DNA of 7,298 nt from NCBI GenBank assembly GCA_964399625.1, contig CAYNSB010000085.1, forward strand, positions 1 to 7,298. Direction: 5' to 3'. Below, in pieces: positions 1 through 5,844 of the stretch (position 1 is its first letter; the number at the start of each line of letters is the position of its first letter). The notes beneath the pieces were generated by a model that searched no databases, was not told the DNA's origin, and saw only the letters and a list, made by a program, of their open reading frames with translations. Made by a program: the position numbers and the translations under genes. Source of the stretch: CAYNSB01 sp964399625 (lineage in GTDB: Bacteria; Planctomycetota; Phycisphaerae; Phycisphaerales; UBA1924).

Positions 1-797
1 CGGTAGAAGACGCTCTCGTCGAGAGAGTTGAAATCGACGCGGAGGCGGTCGCCCAGGAGCGCGCCGCTGGTGATGGGCGACATGGGATCGAAGGCGACGA
101 CGGCGCAGCGGCCGGACATCGTGCCCTCTTTGACGCGGCGGGTGTACTCCGCGACGAGCTGGGCGACGAGCGTGCTTTTGCCGGCGCCGGGGGAGCCGGT
201 GATGCCGATGACGCGTCGCGGGCGGCGCTTGCGCGCACCCGGGCGCAGGGCGCTGGCGCCACGCTTCTCGTGCGCGAGCGAGAGATCGCGCGCGAGCTGG
301 GCGGTGATCGCGGCCGGGCCGGAGGCGGGAATCTGGGGCGGGCGTGTCTTCACGGCGTCGCGGACGGCGTTGACGATGTCGAGCAGACCCGTGCCGGTGG
401 GGAAGCAGCGTGCGACGCCGCCCTTGAGCAGCGTGGGAACATCTTCCTGGGGCAGGATGCCGCCCATGTAGACGGCGAGGTCCTTGCGGCCCAGGGCGGC
501 GAGGTTGTCCACGAGCTTGGGCCCGAGGACGAGGTGTGAGTTGCTCATCATGCTCGCGGCGAGGCAGTCGCAGTCCTCATCGCGGGCGGAGATGGCGAGC
601 GAGCGGGGCGTCTGCCACAGCCCCGAGTAGATGACGTGGATGCCCGAGTCGCGGAGCGCGCGGGCGATGACCTTGACGCCGCGATCGTGCCCGTCGAGGC
701 CCATCTTGCCCAGCAGGACGCGCGGGCGATGGGGCAGGTCGGCGCACCGGTCCTTCTTCTCGAACTCGGTGGTGGCGTGGGAGAGCGAGGTGGTCAT
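1..797 (-). CDS. B12-binding domain fused to MeaB/ArgK-type GTPase (C-terminus beyond window)
   Basis: The first 265 residues are present without a stop, and the rest lies past the left edge. Residues about 25-150 form a cobalamin-binding domain of the methylmalonyl-CoA mutase type. The B12 motif is intact, with D35-x-H37-x-x-G40, then S82-x-M84 (usually SxL), then G112-G113, at the family spacing of 41 and 27 residues. After a linker, a P-loop GTPase begins at about residue 195 with Walker A GSPGAGKST (201-209), then DPMSP (237-241) and GALLGDR (245-251), typical of MeaB/ArgK/IcmF G-proteins. MeaB proteins load and protect the B12 cofactor of acyl-CoA mutases. Domain order matches the start of IcmF, but the B12 part resembles the mutase small-domain type more than IcmF. 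Whether a mutase domain follows cannot be seen. The ATG at 797 is chosen because GGAG lies just upstream and the domain follows directly. The fold calls are confident; the exact enzyme is not. Confidence 0.9.
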   Translation of the reverse strand, partial: MTTSLSHATTEFEKKDRCADLPHRPRVLLGKMGLDGHDRGVKVIARALRDSGIHVIYSGLWQTPRSLAISARDEDCDCLAASMMSNSHLVLGPKLVDNLAALGRKDLAVYMGGILPQEDVPTLLKGGVARCFPTGTGLLDIVNAVRDAVKTRPPQIPASGPAAITAQLARDLSLAHEKRGASALRPGARKRRPRRVIGITGSPGAGKSTLVAQLVAEYTRRVKEGTMSGRCAVVAFDPMSPITSGALLGDRLRVDFNSLDESVFY

Positions 798-889
798 GGA
801 GGCTCCGGGCGAGTGGGCGCGCGACGTGCCGGGGGAGCGAGGGGCGCGGCGGGGTCTGGTCGGCGGATGGTAGAGCGCGTGGGAATGAA

Positions 890-913
890 ACGCCCCCGCG
901 CGGGCGGGGGCGT
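890..913 (-). terminator. Rho-independent-like terminator after the Cys-rich exported protein gene
   Basis: A perfect 10-bp GC-rich stem (890-899 with 904-913) closes a 4-nt loop. Read on the minus strand it starts about 40 bp after the stop codon at 954 and is followed by TTTCATTC, a short U-rich tail. It separates this gene from the B12/GTPase gene starting at 797. The rest of 798-953 shows no further gene; TACCAT near 868-873 is only a weak -10 candidate. Confidence 0.65.
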
Positions 914-953
914 GGACGAATCTTTGCTCTGGGCTGCCGCGGGCGTGCCGGGC

Positions 954-1646
954 TTATTGCGCGGCGGCGACCTTCTCCTGGGAGCCCGAGTCCTTGGCGC
1001 GCTTCATGTCGAAGGTGACGTGGGACTCGGTCTTGCCGTTGGCGTAGGTGGACCAGTTGGCCTTGGCATGGTCCCTATCGACCAGCGTGAGCACGAGCGA
1101 GTCCATGTGCATCTGGTTGCGATCCTTGATGTTGCCGCCATCGACAAACTCGAAGGAGATCTTGCCGTCCTTGAGCCCGCCCTCGGCGCGCATGCGGGGC
1201 TGGTTGCCCAGGCCGCAGTAGTGCGTGGCGATGAGGCCCTTGCCGTCGGAGGTGTAGACGGTGATCATCTCGTGGGGCGTGCCGGGCATTTCCTCCTCGA
1301 CGACGGCCGAGCCGTTGGCGATGACGCGGTACTTGACGGAACCGTCGGGCTTTCCGTCGCCGTCCATGTCCACATCCCAGGAGCCGGCCAGCTTGCGCAG
1401 GGGCTCGAGGAGGGGGCACTGGGCGACGTCGGTGCAGCAGCCTTCCTTCTTGTCGCCGTCGGTGCAGGCCTTGGCGGACTTGTCGTCGGAGACCTGGGTG
1501 ACCTTGGCGCCGGACTCGGTGCATGCTTTGGCGCACTCCTTGGAGCAGTCCTGCTTCTGGGCCTCGGTGCACTGCCCGTCGGGGCCGGCGAGGGCGAGGG
1601 CGCTTCCACAGCAGAGGACGAGTGCGGTAATGAGATTGCGTTTCAT
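954..1646 (-). CDS. Secreted Cys-rich protein with DUF1579-like calycin domain
   Basis: The 230-residue product has a Sec signal peptide: positive MKRN start, hydrophobic core, and probable cleavage after ALA at residue 20. Residues 26-77 hold eight cysteines (26, 34, 38, 42, 61, 70, 71, 77), suggesting disulfides or metal binding outside the cytoplasm. From about residue 80 the LAGSWDVDMDGDGKPDG segment opens a beta-rich domain resembling DUF1579/lipocalin-like proteins, with THYC and NQPRMR motifs. D93, D95, D97 and G98 make a DxDxDG calcium-loop-like motif at the first strand. The substrate is unknown; calycins usually bind small hydrophobic ligands. The start is supported by AGGAG (minus strand, 1653-1657) 6 nt upstream. 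It has its own promoter candidate and a terminator, so it is probably monocistronic. Resemblance to planctomycete hypothetical proteins is from memory of the family style. Confidence 0.88.
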   Translation of the reverse strand: MKRNLITALVLCCGSALALAGPDGQCTEAQKQDCSKECAKACTESGAKVTQVSDDKSAKACTDGDKKEGCCTDVAQCPLLEPLRKLAGSWDVDMDGDGKPDGSVKYRVIANGSAVVEEEMPGTPHEMITVYTSDGKGLIATHYCGLGNQPRMRAEGGLKDGKISFEFVDGGNIKDRNQMHMDSLVLTLVDRDHAKANWSTYANGKTESHVTFDMKRAKDSGSQEKVAAAQ

Positions 1647-1676
1647 GGGCGACTCCTGATGTTCGTGGGTTCCGCT

Positions 1677-1745
1677 GGCGAACGCATTGTACGGATTCGG
1701 AGCCCGTTCGCCCAGCAGAATCTCGCGTTCACTGAGGGGCGAACG
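1677..1745. repeat. Three copies of an 8-bp element (GGCGAACG), middle one inverted
   Basis: GGCGAACG occurs at 1677-1684 and 1738-1745, and its reverse complement CGTTCGCC at 1705-1712. The middle copy can pair with either flanking copy, so two mutually exclusive hairpins are possible. The first pair brackets the candidate -10 box at 1686-1691. This could be an operator with three half-sites, an attenuator, or simply a terminator stem with a chance third copy. Confidence 0.6.
1686..1691 (-). promoter_or_regulatory. Candidate -10 box for the Cys-rich protein gene
   Basis: Read on the minus strand this is TACAAT, one base from the sigma-70 consensus, about 40 bp upstream of the ATG at 1646. 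The predicted transcript start falls near 1679, inside one copy of the repeated GGCGAACG element. No good TTGACA-like -35 hexamer is seen at 16-18 bp spacing, so this rests on the -10 alone. Confidence 0.35.
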
Positions 1746-1747
1746 GG
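1703..1747 (-). terminator. Perfect 11-bp inverted repeat right after the MFS stop codon
   Basis: Arms 1703-1713 (CCCGTTCGCCC) and 1737-1747 (GGGCGAACGGG) are perfectly complementary across a 23-nt loop, with CAG/CTG pairing possible inside. The stem begins 1 nt after the MFS stop codon. No T-tract follows on the minus strand, so termination may be imperfect or Rho-assisted. An operator role for the downstream gene is the alternative. Confidence 0.5.
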
Positions 1748-1748
1748 A

Positions 1749-3179
1749 TCAGGAGTGGCGATCCGGTGCGGCCTGCTGGACGCTCTCGGCTGCGATGAGG
1801 GCGTCCTCGTGCGGTCGGTGCATGCCCGTGCGCGCGAGGACGATGAGGCAGACGACGCGGGCCAGGGACGAGAGCAGGAACACGCCGAAGAAGGCCGAGG
1901 TCCAACCCAGGGCGTGGAGGGACTGGGGAACCTCGAATCGGGCGTCGAGGACGGCACCGCCCGCGAGCGAGCCGAGGAGACCGGCGATGGCGGTGCCGAA
2001 CTGGTACTGCGACCAGAGGCTCGTGCGTTCGTGCTCCTTGACGAGGCTGAGCGAGAGCACGAGGCTGGAGAGGTCGTACGCGGCGGCGAAAGCGCCGATC
2101 ATCACCTGGATCGCGAGGAGCGCCCAGAAATTTGGAAAGAGCGCCCAGAGCGTGGCGCCCGGGATGAGGCCCAAGGTGCCGATCCAGAGGACGCGATGGA
2201 TGCCGATGCGATGGGCGATCTCTCCCCAGATGGGCTGGGCGCAGGCGCGAGCGACGAAGCCCGCGGCGATGAGCGTGAGCACCTGGGCGTAGTTCATGCG
2301 CAGGTGGTTCTTGAGGTAGGCAGCAAGGAACGGCTCGGCGATCTGGGCGGCTCCGTTCATGGCGATCATGAAGGCGATCAGGCGACCATCGCGGGCGCTC
2401 ACGACACGGCGCAGGAGCTCGAACGGTGGCACGCGCACGTGATGGTTGTGCACGGGCCCCGTGTCGCTCTGCAGCGCCAGGTATCGCGCGGAGATGGCGC
2501 GCATGAGCCCGGCGACGACGAAGAGCACGCCGTACCACGGGAGGATCGCGGCGTCGGGACCGCTGGCGTGCGGGTCCGCTCCTTTGGTGACGAGGTGGAG
2601 CAGGAGACCGCCCGCGACGAGGCCCGCGAGCGTTCCGATCTGGCACGGGCGGGCGCGGCGCGCGAAGAAGCGGGCGCGCAGGCGGAGCGGGACGAGCTGC
2701 CCGATCCAGGTGGGCCAGGAGGCGCCCGAGGCGAGGCCCCCCGCGTAGTACATGGTGACGGCGAGGAAGACGAGCGTCGACGAGGCTTGCCCGAGGAAGG
2801 CCATCAGGGCCAGCGGGACAAAGGCAAGGGCCTGCACGACGGCGCTGAGGAAGGTCCATCGGCGCAGGCTTCCCGAGGCGCGCACGCCCCAGGGCGAGGC
2901 GAGTTGGACGACGGCGCCGATGAGGTTCGGGGCGGTGCGGACCAGCCCGGAGAAGACCTGCCCGAGCCCGGACGCGAGGATGAAGAGCGAGAAGAAGTTC
3001 TCGCCGATGCCGACCATGACGGAGAAGGCCGTGCCGTCGATGACGCTGGCGCGGAGGTTTCGGCGGACGTGGCGTCGGGGATGCTCGGCGTCCCTTGGGC
3101 GCGGGGCGAGGGGTGCGGCGCGACGTTCCGCGGTCACGGGACGTCCTTGTTCCGTAGAACTTCGTTCCGTAAGACTCAT
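1749..3179 (-). CDS. Major facilitator superfamily (MFS) transporter
   Basis: This 476-residue inner-membrane protein has about 12 hydrophobic segments in two halves, for example near residues 45-65, 108-130, 181-198, 212-232, 298-315, 327-345, 351-378, 393-410 and 425-448. An MFS motif-A-like loop, WGEIAHRIGIHR (318-329), lies in the second half. A charged cytoplasmic linker (about 233-265, with NHH) separates the halves. MFS proteins are secondary transporters; the substrate cannot be told from sequence. The first about 40 residues are hydrophilic and Arg-rich. Start choice is open: ATG at 3179 has no Shine-Dalgarno, whereas GTG at 3137 (giving 462 residues) has AAGGA 6 nt upstream; neither affects the membrane domain. 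It lies 40 bp behind the queuosine-precursor transporter and is probably co-transcribed with it. Confidence 0.92.
   Translation of the reverse strand: MSLTERSSTEQGRPVTAERRAAPLAPRPRDAEHPRRHVRRNLRASVIDGTAFSVMVGIGENFFSLFILASGLGQVFSGLVRTAPNLIGAVVQLASPWGVRASGSLRRWTFLSAVVQALAFVPLALMAFLGQASSTLVFLAVTMYYAGGLASGASWPTWIGQLVPLRLRARFFARRARPCQIGTLAGLVAGGLLLHLVTKGADPHASGPDAAILPWYGVLFVVAGLMRAISARYLALQSDTGPVHNHHVRVPPFELLRRVVSARDGRLIAFMIAMNGAAQIAEPFLAAYLKNHLRMNYAQVLTLIAAGFVARACAQPIWGEIAHRIGIHRVLWIGTLGLIPGATLWALFPNFWALLAIQVMIGAFAAAYDLSSLVLSLSLVKEHERTSLWSQYQFGTAIAGLLGSLAGGAVLDARFEVPQSLHALGWTSAFFGVFLLSSLARVVCLIVLARTGMHRPHEDALIAAESVQQAAPDRHS
3144..3148 (-). promoter_or_regulatory. Shine-Dalgarno supporting an alternative GTG start of the MFS gene
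   Basis: Minus-strand AAGGA sits 6 nt before GTG at 3137-3135. The upstream ATG at 3179 is preceded only by C-rich sequence without a ribosome-binding site. This favours the shorter 462-residue product, although a leaderless or SD-independent start at 3179 is possible. Confidence 0.45.
3149..3171. repeat. 8-bp direct repeat GTTCCGTA near the MFS start
   Basis: GTTCCGTA occurs at 3149-3156 and 3164-3171, 15 bp apart start to start, within a stretch less GC-rich than its surroundings. A partial GTTCCG copy lies at 3125-3130. It lies between the two candidate MFS starts, so it is either in-frame N-terminal coding sequence or leader DNA. Confidence 0.4.
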
Positions 3180-3219
3180 GGCGGCGGGGCGATGGTAGTG
3201 GGCGCGGGCGGGCGGGGGC

Positions 3220-3996
3220 TTACTCGTCCTTGAGCGAGAACGGCGTGAAGTTTGTGTTCACGTCGTAGTGGTCCTCCTGCTCGGCACGCTTGAGGAACCC
3301 GACGACGGCGTAGGTGATCGGCGTCATGACGACCTCGATGCCGACCTTGAAGAACCAGTTGAACACGGCGACCTGCAGGAGAGTCTGGCTCTCCCAGAGG
3401 CCCGCAAAGGCGATGGGGTAGAAGAGGAAGCTGTCCACGCCCTGCCCGACGATGGTGGAGCCGATGGTGCGTGTCCAGAGGAAGCGTCCCTTGGTGAGGA
3501 TCTTCATCTTGGCGAGGACGAAGGAGTTGGCGAAGTCGCCGGCCCAGAAGGCGAGCATGGATGCGGCGACGATGCGCCATCCATTTCCGAAGCACGTCTC
3601 GATGGCGGGCTGGATGATCTTGTTGTAGGGCTCGTTGGGGTTCTGGGGCAGGCGGATGATCGCCTGGCTCATGACGACGTAGAAGGCGAGCGCGCCGAAG
3701 CCGGCCCAGATGACCTTGCGGCTCTTGGCGTAGCCGTACACCTCGGTGAGCACATCGCCGAAGATGTAGGAGATGGGGAAGAAGAGATTGCCGGCGCCGA
3801 AGACAAGGAGCGAGCCGATGAGCGGGAGCTCGAAGGGGAGCTTGAGCGCGCAGCTCTTGCCCGGGCCGATCATGTTTGAGCACAGGAGCACCGCGACAAA
3901 GCCGCCCAGGAGCAGGTCGTAGTACTTGAGCGGTCGCGGGCGCGGGGCATGGTCGAGATCGGGCGGCGTGGTGGGAGGGGTGAGCGGGTTGGGCAT
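3220..3996 (-). CDS. yhhQ: Queuosine precursor transporter (YhhQ/QPTR family, DUF165)
   Basis: The 258-residue membrane protein matches the vitamin-uptake-like YhhQ family, which imports the queuosine precursors preQ0/preQ1 for tRNA wobble modification. Family signatures visible are FPISYIFGDVLTEVYGYAKS (73-92), WAGDFANSFVLAKMK (151-165) and RTIGSTIVGQGVDSFLFYP (176-194). About six membrane segments are present, beginning near residues 27-42, 60-80, 95-114, 141-160, 181-200 and 215-235. The N-terminus is a Pro-rich cytoplasmic tail of about 22 residues. The ATG at 3996 has AAGAG upstream at reasonable spacing. No queuosine biosynthesis genes are in the window. It heads a two-gene unit with the MFS transporter and is divergent from the sigma-like gene. 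No preQ1 riboswitch fits in the 61-bp upstream gap. Confidence 0.93.
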   Translation of the reverse strand: MPNPLTPPTTPPDLDHAPRPRPLKYYDLLLGGFVAVLLCSNMIGPGKSCALKLPFELPLIGSLLVFGAGNLFFPISYIFGDVLTEVYGYAKSRKVIWAGFGALAFYVVMSQAIIRLPQNPNEPYNKIIQPAIETCFGNGWRIVAASMLAFWAGDFANSFVLAKMKILTKGRFLWTRTIGSTIVGQGVDSFLFYPIAFAGLWESQTLLQVAVFNWFFKVGIEVVMTPITYAVVGFLKRAEQEDHYDVNTNFTPFSLKDE

Positions 3997-4057
3997 GATG
4001 GGCTCTTGAGTGCGCGGGGGAGCGGAGTGATCGCATCCTACCGTTCATTGGAGGCGC
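3997..4057. promoter_or_regulatory. Divergent intergenic region between yhhQ-type and sigma-like genes
   Basis: Only 61 bp separate the two opposed starts, so both promoters must overlap here or extend into coding sequence. On the minus strand TAGGAT (4035-4040) is a possible -10 box. On the plus strand TTGAGT (4006-4011) resembles a -35 box but lacks a well-spaced -10. GGAGG at 4050-4054 is the ribosome-binding site of the plus gene, only 3 nt from its ATG. Confidence 0.35.
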
Positions 4058-4687
4058 ATGTCCGAAGGTACGACCCAGAGCGGCGATCGGAAGGGCGGGG
4101 CGAAGGCGGCCGTGCTCGAGCTCTCCGCGCAGCAACTGGCGGAGCGCCGGGCCTGGCGGCTTGCGTTTCTGCTGACGCAGGACGCGGACACGTCGGTGCG
4201 CCTTGTGATGGATCTGGTGAAGACGCACCCGGGGCTCGCGTCGATGCCCCCGGCGATGCGGGACCGGATGCTGATCCAGCACCTGCGTGAGTTGGGAGGG
4301 TTGAGCGCGGGCGGGGCGGGCGCGCCCACGCTGGCCTCCATGCCGGCGCAGGCGCGGGAGGCGTTCGTTCTAGCGCGCGTCGATCGCGTGGACGACCTGT
4401 GGATGGCGCAGGCGATGGATTGCTCCAAGACGGCGGCGCGGGTTCATCTGCAGGCGGCCGAGGAGATGTTCCGGCGCGCGGGCGCGAGCCCGGATGAGGA
4501 AGCGGCGGCGCTGGAGCGAGCGGCGAGCGCCCTGTCGCCCGATCGGATCGGAGAGACGATCGCGCAAGAGCGCGAGCAGCGCCGGCGTCGTGCGCGGCGG
4601 CGCGTGATCGTGGCGTGCGCGATCGGCGCGGTGGTGCTGAGCGTGGGACTGCTCGTCGCGCTGAGCTGGGGCGAGATGTCGAAGTAG
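4058..4687 (+). CDS. Membrane-anchored sigma-70-like protein
   Basis: The 209-residue product looks like a degenerate ECF sigma factor with a C-terminal anchor. Residues about 32-54 (AWRLAFLLTQDAD onward) resemble sigma region 2, but the usual DLVQ core-binding motif reads RLVMDL. Residues about 92-140 (MPAQAREAFVLARV through MAQAMDCSKTAARVHLQAAEE) match the region 4 helix-turn-helix layout, with SKTAARVHLQAAEE in the place of the typical SxGTVKSRLHRARE recognition helix. After an acidic linker comes a basic run (175-182), then one hydrophobic segment (183-204) and a short tail. The positive-inside rule puts the sigma-like part in the cytoplasm. It may be a tethered transcription factor, an inactive regulator, or an anti-sigma-like scaffold. 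No zinc anti-sigma motif is seen. GGAGG lies 3 nt before the ATG, a tight spacing. Gene reality is likely; the sigma relationship is an inference from motif pattern. Confidence 0.8.
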   Translation: MSEGTTQSGDRKGGAKAAVLELSAQQLAERRAWRLAFLLTQDADTSVRLVMDLVKTHPGLASMPPAMRDRMLIQHLRELGGLSAGGAGAPTLASMPAQAREAFVLARVDRVDDLWMAQAMDCSKTAARVHLQAAEEMFRRAGASPDEEAAALERAASALSPDRIGETIAQEREQRRRRARRRVIVACAIGAVVLSVGLLVALSWGEMSK

Positions 4688-4733
4688 GGCTCGCTCGCTT
4701 CTCGATCGCAATGGAGCCGGTCGCTTCCGCTCA

Positions 4734-4757
4734 GGCCTCTGCAAGACACGAGAGGTC
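4734..4757. terminator. Weak hairpin between convergent genes
   Basis: A 7-bp stem with one G-U pair (4734-4740 with 4751-4757) and a 10-nt loop lies between the convergent stops at 4687 and 4775. Neither side has a T-tract. It is the only hairpin worth naming in this 87-bp gap and could serve both directions. Confidence 0.22.
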
Positions 4758-4774
4758 GATCGCGGTGGCGATGC

Positions 4775-5191
4775 TCAGTACCTGCGCACGCCGGGATCGA
4801 TGTCGATCGACCAGAGGTCGATGCCGCCCGCGACGCTCCAGGCGTTGATGCCCTTGGCGCGGAGGGCGAGCGTTGCCTTGAGGGATCGCACGCCGTGGTG
4901 GCAATGGACGGCGACGATCGCGTCCTGTCCCGCGTCCTCGGCGAGGTCCTTGATGTCGTCGGCGCGGCGCTCGATCTCGGCGAGCGGAACCAGCACGGCG
5001 CCGGCGATGCGGGTGAGCTGGTGCTCCTCGGGGCGTCGGCAGTCGACGAGGACGACCGCGGACTTTGGGCTCGCGAGCAGGTCGCGCACCTGGCGCGGCG
5101 TCAATTCGTACTCGGCGCGGAAGGCGTAGCCCCGGGGCAGGCCACGCTCGTCGAGCGGAGGAACCGGGGACGGACCGCTGGGGGTCGTCAC
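4775..5191 (-). CDS. Single-domain rhodanese (sulfurtransferase-like)
   Basis: The 138-residue protein is a stand-alone rhodanese domain. VVLVDCRRPEEHQLTRIAGA (residues 46-65) holds the conserved strand and CH2A-like signature. The active-site loop C97-HHGVR-S103 has the catalytic cysteine, and VAGGIDLWS (120-128) with DPGVRRY ends the domain as in GlpE/MoeB-C-type rhodaneses. It probably carries a persulfide on C97 and moves sulfur in the cytoplasm; no signal peptide is present. The start is GTG at 5191, whose bases overlap the TGA of the upstream lipoprotein gene (GTGA, 5188-5191), with GAGG 8 nt before it. This indicates translational coupling. A reading frame runs further upstream to 6118, but that part is antisense-frame shadow over the lipoprotein and recX genes. 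It is the last gene of the four-gene unit. Confidence 0.92.
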   Translation of the reverse strand: MTTPSGPSPVPPLDERGLPRGYAFRAEYELTPRQVRDLLASPKSAVVLVDCRRPEEHQLTRIAGAVLVPLAEIERRADDIKDLAEDAGQDAIVAVHCHHGVRSLKATLALRAKGINAWSVAGGIDLWSIDIDPGVRRY

Positions 5192-5844
5192 GGCGTGAGC
5201 CTCACGGGTTCGGGCGAGGCCATCGAGCCGGTGGGATCCGTGGCCTTGGCGCGGAGTGGCGGCTGGCGCCAGGCGCGCTGGTAGCTCTCGTCGGCGCTCC
5301 AGCGCGTGCGGTAGGGAAGCTGGAAGAACATGCGCGGGACACCCAGGACGAAATCCCACGCGGCCTGGGCGTGTTGGAGCGGCGCCTCGAGCGCCTGATC
5401 CTGCCCGCTGCCCTGCGTGAGTTCGAGCGAGGTGTCCGCGGTCGGGAAGTCGCGTCGCTGGCGTGCGGAAGAGTTGGTGCCGACGACGCGCTGGAGATAG
5501 GTGGGACGGTGGGCCGTGCCATCGACGGGCACGGTGATGGTCGTGCGGCTCCAGTTGGATCGATCGAGGCCGGTGAGCGTGCTCTGGGCCGATTGAGGGA
5601 GGCGAGCGCTGGGCTCGACGCCGGGCGTGGTGTTGCCGGCGCGGCCGGAGTCGGGCGTCATGGCCTCGGGGCGGTACGCGGCGGGCCCGTGGCCGACGGT
5701 GAGGCGGTCGTTCTCGGGAGAGACGCAGGCGGCGAGCGCCAGCGGCACGAGCGCGAGCGCGATTCGCTGGGCGGCCGATCGGACGTGTCTGAGCGAAAGC
5801 GGCATCGCGATCAAGGGTAGGAGCGACGCGGGCGCGCTGGTCAT
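5188..5844 (-). CDS. Putative lipoprotein of unknown function
   Basis: The 218-residue product carries a lipoprotein signal: a basic stretch (R19-R27), a hydrophobic core (28-37) and lipobox L37-A-A-C40, so it is probably lipidated at C40 and exported. The mature part is low in recognisable motifs. It is Ser/Thr/Pro-rich to about residue 110, then ends with a more conserved-looking segment, AAWDFVLGVPRMFFQLPYR (161-179), rich in aromatics. I do not recognise the family. The start at 5844 overlaps the recX stop as ATGA (5841-5844), which suggests coupling, but it gives a long 39-residue signal. ATG at 5805 (residue 14) would give a more usual length, without a clear ribosome-binding site. Its stop overlaps the rhodanese start in the same way. 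Confidence 0.8.
   Translation of the reverse strand: MTSAPASLLPLIAMPLSLRHVRSAAQRIALALVPLALAACVSPENDRLTVGHGPAAYRPEAMTPDSGRAGNTTPGVEPSARLPQSAQSTLTGLDRSNWSRTTITVPVDGTAHRPTYLQRVVGTNSSARQRRDFPTADTSLELTQGSGQDQALEAPLQHAQAAWDFVLGVPRMFFQLPYRTRWSADESYQRAWRQPPLRAKATDPTGSMASPEPVRLTP

Noticed and set aside
636..3233. An 865-codon open frame on the plus strand
   Set aside because: It lies antisense to three well-supported genes (B12/GTPase start, Cys-rich protein, MFS). Its product is a Gly/Ala/Asp/Glu/Arg-rich low-complexity sequence with no domain, as expected for the opposite strand of GC-rich coding DNA.
3997..4057. Possible preQ1 riboswitch before the queuosine transporter
   Set aside because: The gap is only 61 bp and shared with a divergent gene, and no A-rich tail pairing or preQ1 aptamer-like pattern is visible.
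3176..4282. A 368-codon minus-strand frame across the yhhQ-type gene and the divergent region
   Set aside because: The product is His/Arg/Pro-rich shadow sequence in the wrong frame of a clearly recognised transporter.
4759..4772. Short ATCGC/GCGAT hairpin at the convergent gap
   Set aside because: A 5-bp stem is too small to stand out in DNA of this composition, and it abuts the rhodanese stop without a T-tract.
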